DNA of 64,000 nucleotides from NCBI GenBank assembly GCA_008360955.1, contig LUCM01009391.1:40182-104181 (forward strand). The letters are read 5' to 3'. The notes beneath the pieces were generated by a model. The model was given only the letters and a program-made list of their open reading frames with translations. It was not told the DNA's origin and did not search any database. Positions 38,201 through 50,600 of this stretch are shown here, one piece after another. Made by a program: the position numbers and the translations under genes. Each line of letters opens with the position of its first letter. The stretch's first letter is position 1. Origin of the DNA: Fasciolopsis buskii. Lineage: Eukaryota > Platyhelminthes > Trematoda > Plagiorchiida > Fasciolidae.

Positions 38201-40255
38201 TCTGTCATCAGTTCCATCTCAGTGGGAGCACTGAATTGTTCAGTCAAGCATGCTTCTGTGATTTCAACAAGTGATTCGGATTGCACCAAAAAATACGAAA
38301 ACTGCCGCGAGCTCTGTAAAGACTGGACCTTATAGCTGGCCTTGCAAAAATGGCGGCTCCGAGATCTGCCTAATCGGTGTGACTCATGGTGTTTAGTAAA
38401 CTAACAGAGAGATTGTGGATCTAAGTCCTGGGAGAAGTGCATCCTTGTAGCGAGCAGACGGCTCAAGCTAGCAAGACTCAGTCTTTTTCGAAGATAAAAG
38501 CAAGGGTTCCACGAAAGGTGTGGAAATCTTGTCCTTCTCAGTCCCGTTGCTTCTTGGTAGCAAAGTTTGCTAAGTGTGTGGAAAATCCACTTAAGCTCAG
38601 GTTTAAGAACGATGCAGGATACGTTTGTGGGTTGTTGTTTAACCCGGATGAAGAAGACTTATCAGGAGGCAACCATGTTAAGGATTTAGCTGGTTTGTAT
38701 CGGAAAGCTCCGCTGCGTTTTCCTCGATACCCAAAGGTTGTCTGCTTCTGACAGCGAAGCAAAGCTAACACCGTGAAGAGCACACAGGCTGAGCCTATGT
38801 TCTGAGAATGTTGCTCAACATCGACCTGGAAAATCAAGTGGAATTGAAGTCATTTCCTACTAATTTGCCTGGTCAATTTACTAAAATAAAAGCAAGCGGT
38901 GAACCGAAGATTATCAGAAAATCAGAATAATACGCCGTTTCAGGTATTCTTCATTACTTGGGACGGTGGAACCGCAATCGTTGAAAATCAGCACTAAAAG
39001 CTATATTGTGGAAACACTGTAATCTCGAATGTTCGCCGATTGTTGGATTAAAGAGTTAGACGAGAAGAATTGGTGTAGACCTAGAACCAGCTGGTTTCTC
39101 GTCCGGAAAACCGTGGTTTTCAGTGCACTTTGTTGATTCAGAGTTATCAACCATGAAATTTGTCTTACACTTTTAAATCAAAATCCCGTGAGATGTGGAG
39201 CTGAAATCATGGTCTATGTTAGTGAGTGGATTATTGGTCTACCTGTTGTGGGTTTACGCCGATCTTCAGGACTTAGCCGGATATCGATGGTGCAAGTTTA
39301 AAATGTTTTTCAGTTTATTAAACCCACGCTTTGAAACTAATTATTTTGTCGCAGTCCGTGAAACGTTGGGTCAGCGAGGATAATTGTGTAGTCCAGGGGG
39401 AATTCAGCATAGTTTGCGCTGACCAGGGTTGGCGATGTTTATCTTTAGGCTTTAAATACCCCTCAACTTGGCTGCATCCAACCTTCTGAGAACTTGCCTT
39501 ATAACGATATGTCCCAGAAGAAATGCAAATGCTTGATGACCAGTGGTTAACCTCACATCCAGTGTTCACTTTTCGTTCTTTGGACATTTTTCGTATTGGC
39601 TGGCATGTTACTACTTTCTGTATCCGAACGACTACGTGCTTTTAGATGGTTACTGGAGGTGTGGTTACTATTTTCTATGAAAGATAAAATGTGTCAGAAT
39701 CTCTGGCCCATCAGCGTAAATGAAATAAGAGGTTCAATAGCAACGTTGACGAGGGATACAGGAGACCAAAATAATGGCTAGCAGAACGGGATTTCTATCC
39801 GAGATGGGACCCTTCAAACTGCACGAAGGTTTGCTTCATTCAACAGCCAACGTTCATGCCCTTTGGGGTTTGCTGTGATTTGGCAAATGATGATTACTCC
39901 TGGTGAAACCGTGATCAAAATTGCTGTCAGACAAGTTGCACAGCTACGTTCATTACTAAAAGACCAGAACTTTTGCGCTGGAGCCAAACTAGCTAACAAC
40001 CTACCATTTGAAGAAAATCAGGCGCCCGAATTAGTTAAAGTACTGGAATTTGTGTTTAGATCAAGCAGCCCACCCAACTCGTGGTTCCTTATGGTCAGCA
40101 AACAGCTGAATATTGATAACTAAGAAAAAAGTGCTAAACTCGGTTATCACCGTGCTTCAGTTTATGCATCCGTGTTGTCCCAGTCATCAGTATCTTCGCG
40201 AACTTTATATATGATTAACTTGAGCATCATGGTGATTGCAGTATTATTGCGATTG
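35224..40255. other. No recognised gene
   Basis: The longest open frame of the window is here (37560-38021 plus, 153 codons), but it runs through a TA microsatellite at 37893-37909 and has no recognised domain. A 104-codon frame (38437-38751 plus) overlaps a 99-codon frame on the other strand. The segment before 40256 should hold the 5' part of the CR1-like element if it was inserted full length, yet no endonuclease motif was readable. Confidence 0.4.
37893..37909. repeat. Short (TA)n microsatellite
   Basis: A 17-bp run of alternating T and A. Confidence 0.9.
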
Positions 40256-41040
40256 AGACAGTTGCTTAGGATCTACAAGATCTCCGTCCAAACCCGCCTG
40301 GAGCTTAATATGGTGTTCACTTGCTGATATTCCTTGAATAGAGGTGAACCCTAGAGCAATCAGCCGCAGCTGTCCTTATTAAGGTAGTTTGTATTGGGTA
40401 AATTTTAGACGATTGGAATAAACCTATTGTGACGCCCCTGTCCAAAGATGAAGATGGGCAAATTTAACCAGTTACCTCCTCAACTAACTTGTCGTGTGTT
40501 ATATAATTGCGTGAAATATTAGCAAACATTTTTTTCTTTGTAATGTGGATTCCGAAGAAGCATGTTTCTGCCTCACTTATCTGCTTTTCATACGGGGACG
40601 TGGGTAGCTAACTAGAGGGGCAAGCATTGCACGGATGTCGCCTTTGTCAATTTTAGTGAGGAATTTTACGTAAGGTAACCTTCTGTCGAACTTGAGCCAC
40701 GTTGGTGTCCTTGATCCCCTGATGGATCCTGTCAGTAGTTTTGATGATCGTTTCATAAGTGCTGTCTCGAGAGGTGCTTCACGGGGTCTGTTCGTTGTCC
40801 ACTGCTTTTTGGGCCGATCAGTGTTGAGCCTGGAATTTTTGTTCATGTCCTAGTTTATGCAGAAGACCTCATGCTATTGCGGAGAATTCCGTCAACATAT
40901 GAATCTCATATTTTGCAGAAAGATTTTGATGTGCTCAAGAGACGGTCCAACAAAAGGGGTTGAGGGAACTGGCCATAGGTGTCCATTCTATTGTTCTGCG
41001 GAAGTGTGAATTACTTCATCAGCATAGACGAGGAAAGACA
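40256..41040 (+). mobile_element. CR1/Jockey-like non-LTR retrotransposon relic, reverse transcriptase region
   Basis: Decayed RT motifs appear in family order. DLQDLRPNPPG for the LxxLxPNKSPGPDG region (about 40274) is followed by GVHLLIF (40312), LDDWNKPIVTPL for PxDWKxAxVTPI (about 40405) and PVTSSTNLSCVI for RPVSLTSVxCK (about 40447). Next come CLTYLLF (about 40575), DVAFVNFSEEF for DVxFxDFSKAFD (40634), NLSHVGVLDPL (about 40688), SVL for PQGSVLGP (about 40817), VYAEDLMLLRRI for YADDxxLWR (40853) and RKCELLHQH for KCxxLH (about 41008). Several frameshifts and stops break it, for example the stop at 40961. About 18 residues are missing between the SVLGP and YADD regions. The second aspartate box reads YAED, so catalysis is lost. 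Clade placement rests on the SKAFD, WK and YADDxxLW context and could be a neighbouring non-LTR clade. Confidence 0.75.
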
Positions 41041-43746
41041 TGAATAAGGTGTTTGGATCAACATGAGTTATCCGAGGTGCCATTTGTTATTCTATTGCCA
41101 CGTTTCTGCATGCTGCGTTCAGACAGCTCTACCTATCACATGTTCAGTCATTCCTAGTTCGCTAACTCTGTCGTCCATCCCAGCATCTTTACAAAATACA
41201 GGACCAGAGAGAGTTCAATGAGTGAAATCCGGTACATAAATGCACTCTGTAGGACTGAATTGGCGGAGCGTTGACTTGCCAGTGATATGAATTCGGAGGA
41301 GATGGGATCTGTGTCACGAATATCAGTCTTCGTCATATGAGCATGAAATTGAAGGCAAATCCACAGGGAATGTCCTTTGTCGGGTAACAATTGGTGTAGC
41401 TAATATCGCAGGATTAAAAGCGTCCGGAATAATTTAACAACTGAATTTAAGGAGTAACCAAATGACTAAAAGTATAACTGAAATCTCAAGTGAATGGTCC
41501 CCTTGTGTCGTTCTTTGCAGACCAATGAAATTTGAGGTCTGTTGCCCCTCATTGGTAAAGGCATCTGAAGAAGAAGCGAGAAACTGCCGGTTAGGATCCA
41601 GTTTTTGGCGTCCACTTATGGACATGAAAAGTACAAGAGAATTCTTCGTTCCTTATAACATTCGACTTTTCGCGCAATCTGACAGCATTCTGCTAATTCA
41701 TTAATATTATAGAGTTTGTCACCAACACATCGTCGTCAAATCGGCAAGCAGATAACCGGACGTTCTTCCTCTATGGATGTGCCATTCATCCAGATTATCT
41801 ACGTGTGCAACCATAATTATCAGCTTATAAATTGTACTGGACAGAAAATTGAGACGAGTAAACTATATAAGGATGCCAGTTCAGTCAATCGACCGTCCAG
41901 TACAACCAAAGTGCATGTTAGAATGCGTGTCTGACTGGAAGACAACATCAACAAACAAATCACTGTAGTTGAATGCGGCCACTTTCGTGAAAGTGTTTGG
42001 CTTGAACAGTGTATGGTTTGATTATTTCATCTTCGTTATTCACGGCAAACGCCCAGCATTCACGGGGGGGGGGAGACAACTATTGAAAGTTTTCGAATGA
42101 CCGAACTGACCGACAAGAAGCTGCATCGAACGTAAGAATTTCATGTCCGAAAGCCACTATTATTCACATTTTTTACGGGTCACTACTAATTTCTCACTTT
42201 GCCTGTTACATATGATAAAGCGATAGTGGATTGTGTGAAAACACACTTCACGTTTTGTCAGATCTGACAAAGCTAGATCTCTTCAAAAATTATCCACAGT
42301 GGTAGCAGGTCCACCCGTGCAGTGCGGAATCCTCGATATGCTAGATAAAAATGCGTTGTCTTAGATTATCTGAATGAGATCAAAGTAAATTCCTTTGACG
42401 AAAACACAAAATGAAGTGTAAGGTGCAGTAGACATCGGAATGCAAGAAATAGGTTCGTTAGTGAGCGAAACATTCTTTCACTCGATGAACCTTTTCTAGC
42501 ATTCAGTGGTTTCTTGTTAGCTGTGAAGTTCCCGATACTTTGTCTACCACGGCTAAGTAATAAGGCCAACTCTTCTCAATGATTTAAGTGAAAGTGAAAC
42601 CTTATCATAGAAAATCGAGTGAAATGAAACCGTAATGGAGCTAGATTTCTGAATGTTCCTAATCCTGAATGGATTTGGACCCGTCAGTTCCTAATTAGAA
42701 CGACTAGTTCCGGATCCCACGAAAAAGACAAACTGGAACCGCGGGAATCCCCTGCGCATCCTATCCACATGTTTGGCTGGGCAACATTTACCTACTGTTG
42801 CTGAATGCTACAGTCGCCTGCGTTGCAGCCTGTGTTTTGTATTCACTTCTGCACACATGACTGAGTAGAAGTTTTTCATTATTACAAATGACTCGCCAAA
42901 GTTGGTCTGAATTCTGCTATTAAATCCGGGTGTCGCCTGCTCAAAGGGATGCTTGGGTACAAACGTGAAAGTCTGCAAGGACCTGATGCACTCTGGATAA
43001 TCCTGATACACCTGTGTACTTTCATATAAGGTACTTAAGTTGGGAAGAGTCATACTAGCCCAAACTTCCAGGCAAATATGATCTTGGTATGTATAGGGAA
43101 GCCAACAAAGCCATTTGAATGTTGTTATGATCTACGTAAATGTCAAAATGCTGACATGTCAGGTTGCCGGTCTCTGCTGATGTGTCACGAGCACGTGCGC
43201 GGACAACCTGGGATGGTGTAAGTTACATTGCGAAACAAACCATTAGGGCGACCAATCAACCTCCAACAATGTGGATATCTCCGACGGTGAAGCGTCTAAA
43301 CATTTTTTGCTTATTCTATAACATGGAAGGCAAAAAGCATAAAAACCCTGAATTTGTCTGGCGGTCTACTTATTATATCTGTGTGTAGACTGCAATAAAG
43401 CCAGTTAAGCATAGATGGCTTCGGTATTCAACGTAAAGTCGTCTGAAAAATTAAATTGCAGTCTTGCTAGAGTAAGAATGCCTCACGACCATTTGTGGAT
43501 GGGGTCTACGGGTTTTTCGGTGATTATTTTTAAAGTGGTAAGAAAATCCCTCTACCAACCAGCAGCATCTACTTTGTCCAATATTTTATCTCCGATTACG
43601 CCGGCCTATACAAACTGAAAATGACTATTCGATTGTTGTTAAGTTTTCCAGTGACTAGGGCTTAATGGTTATGGTTGATCAATAACAGGATTATTTTCGT
43701 TCAGCAAGCATCTCGATGAATTTATTCCAAAGACATTTAAACGCGT
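41041..43746. other. No recognised gene; ten-G tract at 42064-42073
   Basis: The first few hundred bases could be the decayed 3' part of the CR1-like element, but no conserved post-RT motif was readable. Open frames of up to 81 codons have no recognised content. The G tract at 42064-42073 resembles the one at 23150-23159. Confidence 0.4.
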
Positions 43747-43780
43747 CGCGCTAACCGCTTACGCGCTAACCGCTTACGCG
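43747..43780. repeat. 15-bp tandem repeat, about 2.3 copies
   Basis: The unit cgcgctaaccgctta occurs twice in tandem without a mismatch and is followed by cgcg. On the minus strand the unit reads taagcggttagcgcg, which resembles a tRNA A-box (AGCGGTTAGCGC). It may have arisen by duplication inside a SINE head. It is GC-rich and CpG-rich compared with its surroundings. Confidence 0.85.
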
Positions 43781-44195
43781 CCTGTCATGACAATGGAACA
43801 GTGAGCGTGGAACAATAAGACATTTTGGTGCCACAATCCAGGAGATCAGAAACGCAGGAAAAACCCTTGACCAATTCACACTTTTGTTCATGTGGTTCCG
43901 CCATCTAAAACTGCGCAACGATACAACTAACGCAGTATTAGACGAATAAATTATGCCCACATTTTCTGCCCTGGCAGAGATCAATTACATCCGAAAGTGA
44001 CCAGGGGTTACTTATATTCACGCTAGAATTTTACATCACTTCCTTTTTCTTATCGCCACCTAGATTCCTACTGGTATTTCATGTCTCAATATCAAAGTTG
44101 AAGTGAATCACATTTAAAAGCACCAATTGCTAGTGGATAAGAAGAATGGGTTAATCACGAAATAATCCAGAGGATATAATCGACATTCGTCATAG

Positions 44196-44535
44196 CAGAA
44201 ATGGTTGGGCACCCTAATCTGGCCTCCTTTCCATGTTGTTAATGGATACATGGCCTGTGATGACTTGCAACGACGCGATAACTTAATGAACCACCTAATC
44301 AGCTTATGTGAAGCTGCAAAATTTCAGAACTTACATGATTATGCGGTAAAGCAATTTGAAATGGAAGTTGATGGAGTCCACATTAAAATGACCAAATATT
44401 ACCGGGAAACAGTAGCAATCCCAAAGATGGTCTTTGTTTATATACGCTATATTTCTAAAATTGTCGCGAATGAATCTCACTTTGTTCTCCTTAGCTGGCC
44501 GAGAGCGGATCATGGCTGGTATATGCAACTGCTGG
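44196..44535 (+). CDS. Weak candidate internal exon, unknown product
   Basis: This is an open frame of 113 codons. It begins just after a possible acceptor (tcatag at 44190-44195) and ends at a good donor-like sequence (ctgg/gtaaat, cut after 44535). The peptide has ordinary composition with no stop until just past the donor, and no recognised domain. The opening KWLGTLIWPP faintly recalls RWLGHVLRMP of RTE elements, so an RTE 3' scrap is an alternative. Open frames of this length are expected by chance in 64 kb, and splice-like motifs are common. Confidence 0.15.
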
Positions 44536-47500
44536 GTAAATTATGATGTGGGATAAATTTCTGTTTTATTTACTAGCTAGGCAAAATGAAATATCACAGC
44601 TTATTAGCAATCAGCTTCCTCACTTCTCTTTGATTAACCTGAATACATAATGAAGTGTTTCGTTACTAAGTCTGTCACAGACTGAAGCGAGAACTGTTCA
44701 CGCGACTCATCTTGGATGGGTCTCGCCAATTTCTGTGTACTAAAGCTCAGATGGAGTATACAAATACGTGAACAAGCCTATGTTCTTTGACTTATATTGT
44801 GTGCAATACGCCGCATCGAATGTGAACCTCGGCAGTGATTATGTGGCAACGTGTTCATATCCCATTTTCGAATTTACTCCGTGTCATGTGTAATGTTTTA
44901 TTCTAAAAGTCTCATCCTAGTTACCTGTTTGGTATTACCGGGGACGAACGTGCTGGCCAAACAAAGTTCCACAAATCAAAGACCGCTTTTCCCAACAATC
45001 GTAGGCTGATAATGTAGGTTTAAGTTGTTCCATACTTACGGAGGAATAAATACTTTGGTCATACAGTTCTGAAAAGATGCTTGCAATTAAGGGGCTTTGT
45101 AGATGCCAGCATAAATAGCATTGAGCTATGCTGGATTCAGCCGGCTTAATCGCAGGTGCTTGGGAAAGTATGAACATCAGTAAGTCGTGGATAGTACCGT
45201 CTTTCGGGAATATCTAAGCATTTGGCATGCGCAGATTGATGGGATTTTACTAAGTTGCTGAATTAAAGAAACCCATTGTTTGTCTGAAAACGAATGTACA
45301 ATTAGAAGGGATCTATCCCAAAAGGCGGAGTTAGCCACTCTTATGCTGGGTTTGCTATCAAACTACGGCGCATCAACTGCGCAGACGACTTTACATATGA
45401 ATACCCGCGAATGGCACTCGGTACGGATAAAACCAAACCAGAAGCACAAGAAGAGTAATTTGATGCCTTGGGTAGTTGACGAACATCTTAAACACCAAGG
45501 AAGAAGTGTGGAATTGAATGATGCAGCACTAAGCAATACGAAACTACGTATGATGCCTCGACTGACTGAATTAGTGATAGTATAAACCGTAAAAATTTGG
45601 AATGTCACTCACCATACTTTTTACCATAGCTTCGTCGCGTTCTGATCTGTTATTTCGGTACCAGGAAAACAAATTTTTGAAATCTACTAACGAAAATATC
45701 TGTAGGCGATTCCATAAGTTAGACAAACGAACCAGTACTTCGAGATTGCACTGCAGACATTTCTCTTTCACGTGACTACAGTATTCCAATGTTATACGGC
45801 TTGACGAAGCCTTTTATTAAACAATTTCTACTTAGTAAAAATCGTAAGGTCATGAACTGCTCTAACAAAACATTTGGTCTAAACCCCATTAAAATGTTTG
45901 CAAATCAACCGGAAAGTGCTCAGTAAAATGTTTGTGCCACTCCAGACAGTTTAGGGTCAGTAGCCGCAGATGAGTACTGATATTTCAAGCAAAGTGGAGT
46001 CCTCGCGATGGCAGTATTTGCACGCCGAAATCATCGGTTACACGCGTTAACGGTGTACGTCGCACTTTTTCTTCACTGAAATTCTTTTTTAACTATTACT
46101 TTTGGGTTGTATAAATAAAAATTTTGCGCTATAGTAGGATAATAAATAAAAATATCTGATTTGACCAAATCACGCGTCAAATTCGTTCATCGACCGATTG
46201 CGGTAACTAAGCTCATCGACAGCAAAATAGAGTTGATCAGTCCGCTTTAGTCTTTTCCAAAGAGATTCGAAAAAGACAGACCTGATTAAGTCGTGGAGAG
46301 ATTAATCTAAAGGAAAGTCTATATTCTACCAGTTGATTGTTCGAGTTTTAAAGCAGGATTTGGATATCGGAATATTGGAATAATCGTTTTCACGATATAA
46401 AAAAGTTACATTGTGATTTGAATAAATGAAAACTGTCACACACCGATGCGAGACTCGAATTCATTTTTCGGCTGAATGCCGACTAAGTTTGAAATTTTTC
46501 GTGATCACAAATAGGTCAGCGGAAAAACTGTTCTTTATAAATGATGCATTGTTAAATGACATTTCTCTTCTCCAGCCAAACGGTTACGGATATTTACGGA
46601 AACTGAACTGCTTTATTTGTCTTTGTTTCGGACTGCAATTTTGAAGGACGCCGAATTGGTAATAAAGTCAGAAGGACATGATCTTACTCGCTCCAATTAT
46701 CTTCACACTGCGACATTTCAGGCTGAGTAAATGCTAACGGAGATCGATCAGAAGGAAAGTGTCTAAAAGAAAAGATCAAATACTAGAGTCTAAGGGAAAT
46801 CGGCTTCCAAGTTCGTACACCAGCGATTACAGATGTATCGTTTGTTGTTCGCGTGCATTTCGAAGTACGCGCATGTGCCTAATAGCCATTCAAGCATGCG
46901 TATGCTTGTGACTGACCAAATTGGAATCATGCCTATTCAAATCAGGTTGTAGATCTCGTCCGGCCAGCAGATTATCAAAATTTCCTACTGGGATGGAGCT
47001 GTTCCCTTGAAGATCGAATGCAATCTAATCTGTGATGCAGCCTTTTTTCATTTCTTCGATTTCCCAATTTACCACCGATACTCGACATACTCTTTTCTAG
47101 CTCATGTTTCTTGTTTACAAGAATAAAAGGGAGATCACTGGCTTAAGAATCAAAATTGAAAGACAGTAGTGTGACTTTGTCAAGTTGTTTACAGTTGAAT
47201 GCCAGCTGAATACTGTCTGTGGGAATAAAGTAGTCCAAAAATAAGCGCAGAAAATGTGTCAGTGGGGGCCGTTCGTTTAATTTTTTCTGTTTTAAAATTT
47301 ACACCACGTTAAACTATCCGTACATAGCTATCTTCAACCGCATTTGATTTAAATTATGTGCGTTGAAGACTTTTCGTTTTTCCAAACAGTAATGCATCAT
47401 ATGAAATCAGTTTAAGTAAGAGAAACTGCTTCGAGTCACATGAGTTGCACGACTACTCGGTGACCTAAACTAGTCGGGACGACACCAGCACAAGAATCTC

Positions 47501-47588
47501 ATCAGATGTTTTCTACCGTGAGCATAAGAAGCTGTAATTAAACTTCATTCTTTTCGATTGTTAATTGAGATTCTTGTTCTAACTTCAT
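44536..47588. other. No recognised gene
   Basis: A 101-codon open frame at 45280-45585 (+) lies over an 81-codon frame on the minus strand. Neither has recognised motifs. Confidence 0.45.
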
Positions 47589-47612
47589 AATCGTAATCGT
47601 AATCGTGATCGT
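47589..47612. repeat. Hexanucleotide repeat, four units
   Basis: Three exact aatcgt units are followed by gatcgt. This is a short minisatellite-like run of no evident function. Confidence 0.9.
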
Positions 47613-50600
47613 AATTTTACAACACTTTCCAAAAAGAATGGAGAAACTTATTGGAATGCTTAATAAAGGAGCAAGCAAAAATAGTCATCTTTATCCTCGT
47701 TAGAAATGTATTTGATATTGGAAATAAGGTATCCGTATTTATATTTACACGGACTTCTGTGTATAGAGATGACCAAATTTCAGTCAAAATTGCGTGCATT
47801 CGTCATCCTGTCAAAATATTTCGAGTAAAAATCGGAACAAAAGTCGAAATCAAGAAAGGTTGTGCAGAAAGTCAGTCACGATCCGTTGCCGGTTTATGGA
47901 AATTCGGGCTGAATAATGGATAGTCAATTTCCTGTAAATGTTTGCGGGACAGATTTAGAACAGAAGATACAAACTGTCCTGACGTGAGAGTGACATTTGT
48001 TATGATCATTGTTTAGAGGATGAGAAGAAATCAAAGGACATTTCTGTGCAAAATTTTTGCTCACGGATGAATGCAAACCACAAATTTTTGGTAGATGTTG
48101 CTCGTTGGGGTTTGAAAGCCATAGTGGTGATAACTGACGGACAACGGTAATGGGTTCTGAAATCTGTAACCAACCAGCAAATATCACAGACAGATAACAG
48201 ACAAAAGCGAAAAACTGATAAACAAAGAGAAAAAGTAAGTTTTTGTTTGACCCGATAGTATTAGTCTCCCTTACAGAGCTGGGAATAAGGGATTACCATT
48301 TCAAGTTTGAACAATATTAATTTCTAAATATTTGATGGAATCTACTCTATTGAGTTTTTTTACCTTAGCGAAAGAATTGTTACACGGGTGCAGGCGTTTC
48401 AACAAACAGCAACTCAAATCACAATGAACAGAGAAACCGTGAATGAGAGACTAGTTGTTGAAAAAATATGAGGAGGTCCTCGGTTTCGGGTATTACCTGA
48501 CAGACAGCGACATCAACAGCGTGTTGGAATAATTCACTAGAAGAACTATCGCATAGGCAGCTAAGGTAGGCTGAAAATGAAAAAGAGAAAAGACAAGTCC
48601 TTGGAGGATTCAAAAATTATGTACGAATGTCGTAGATGGTTTCTCGCCGCGTCTTGTGCGCTGAGTTCTGTTGGAGTAGTCTGGTAGCCAACTCAAGAAA
48701 CGCAATGACAGCCAAAATTTTCTTGTTTGCAACAAAGCAATGATCCTGAAAGAGAATGGAAGGCAGATCAAAATTCTAAGAAAACCCAACGGACAGATTT
48801 TGCGGACATATCCAAGAATTTTGGTGGTAAGAAGAGCCAGATTTAGGTAACATGAATGTTCCATTCTTAAGTTGCAAACTGTAATTGGTTTTGAGATTCC
48901 AATTCGCGTGGTCCGGCCACTGCTTGACAATTATTAATGCTAGTCGCAGGCCTGAAGTAGGTCAGAATATAAGGAACCGACAAAGCAGACATGAATTTTG
49001 CAAAGAAATATGATGAGTAAACACTAAGAACCAGGGTATGTACAAAAATAGTATCCATTATCATAAATGCTGTTCAAAAATAAACAGAGTTTTGCCCTCA
49101 TTAAATCGGGGTTGTTCTGCACGTAAATCAACGCCAACTGGGGCTTAAAATTCAGTTGTCGGTTTCATCTCTGCCTGTTATAAACCCATCGTAAAATTTC
49201 AGAAAAAGTGATACGGACATTTATCTCGTTTTTTTCTATTGTACTCCTTTGTGCGGCACAGAATTACTGGGATAGTCTAGAGTGGCGGATGATTAAACAC
49301 AGTTCGGAGCTAACTTATTAAACGGTTTAAGGTTTACCATTACCAACAGAATTCAGTGAATTGGTCCTTGCATTCTTATTAAGGATCATCAACCATACCC
49401 ATCGACCACACGTGAACTGATCTGCCAACTCGAGGTAAATTGTTGAGTCGGACATCATAATTGTTTGCTGACGAGGACCGGAATTGAACTATTCACTGAT
49501 TAAGAGCACTCAATTGTAAAGTTTTTGTCCGTCACTGGATTTCCACGTACACGGGCTGTTAGTAACAGCATTCACAGTGAAATAGTCCTGTAGTGCTCAG
49601 TTGCACGGTCAGTATGCATACTGCACTCTGAATCACTTCGTAGTCAAATCGATTCGAAATCAAACTACTTGCTAGTGTCCGCTTGAGTTATATTTAAGAT
49701 TTTTAAAAAAAATGCGCTAATTTTTGACGACAAATATTTTGCGGAAAATAGATACGGTAGAAAACAATTAGAAAATCACCGTGCTGGGATTGAAAGATGC
49801 AAACAGGTCGAATAAGTTTCTTTTGGCACACTCCTTGAATTAATAGTTACATATGAGTAGGGTAAAGGAACAGAGTTTTGTCGGGAATAATAGCCATATC
49901 AGGAACTTAGTGCTCTGGAAGGGATAGAAAATCACTGTCTTTTTGAGATCATAAAACCTGCCTCTGTATTGAAGAATCATCAGTGATTCTGTTACCCAAA
50001 TATTTAACAGCAGACACTGTGAGGCACTTTTCAGAATCGGAAGAAAATCGATTTTATTGCCTAGACCAATTTGACTAGATAATGAGGTAGAACATCGACG
50101 TGTGTTGTGTATTGGGAATCAGCGTGATCAGAACTGTATGCAAGCACATATTACTAGTGGTTTGTTCCAGTTATGCAGGTAATATCATGTTTTCACTTGG
50201 AGCTCATGGGTCAGAAACATACACGTGGATGATGGAGGGTTATGCGAGAACTAGCAGAAACAGATATTCAGAACGATTGTTTCTGGAGTATTGGTTAGCG
50301 AAACCCAGTGAATCTCCGCCAGTAAGAGTGAATTGATGGGAACAATGTACGCAGTTGTCATCAAAACGGGATTCCTCTAGTGGGATTTTGAGTAAACGCC
50401 CAGAAAAGGCACGAAAGCAATTTTACCAAAATACCTTTCAGTTCACACATGAATAACAAGTCCGTGACCTCGTATGTCTCCAAATATGAACGGCTTGTTT
50501 CGACCTCATCCCTGATTTATTTGGTCATATTTGACGGCTAGATAGGTTCAAGTGCAAGATATTTTCTTCGGTAGGCGAAGAAATGCAAGCCATCTTCGGT

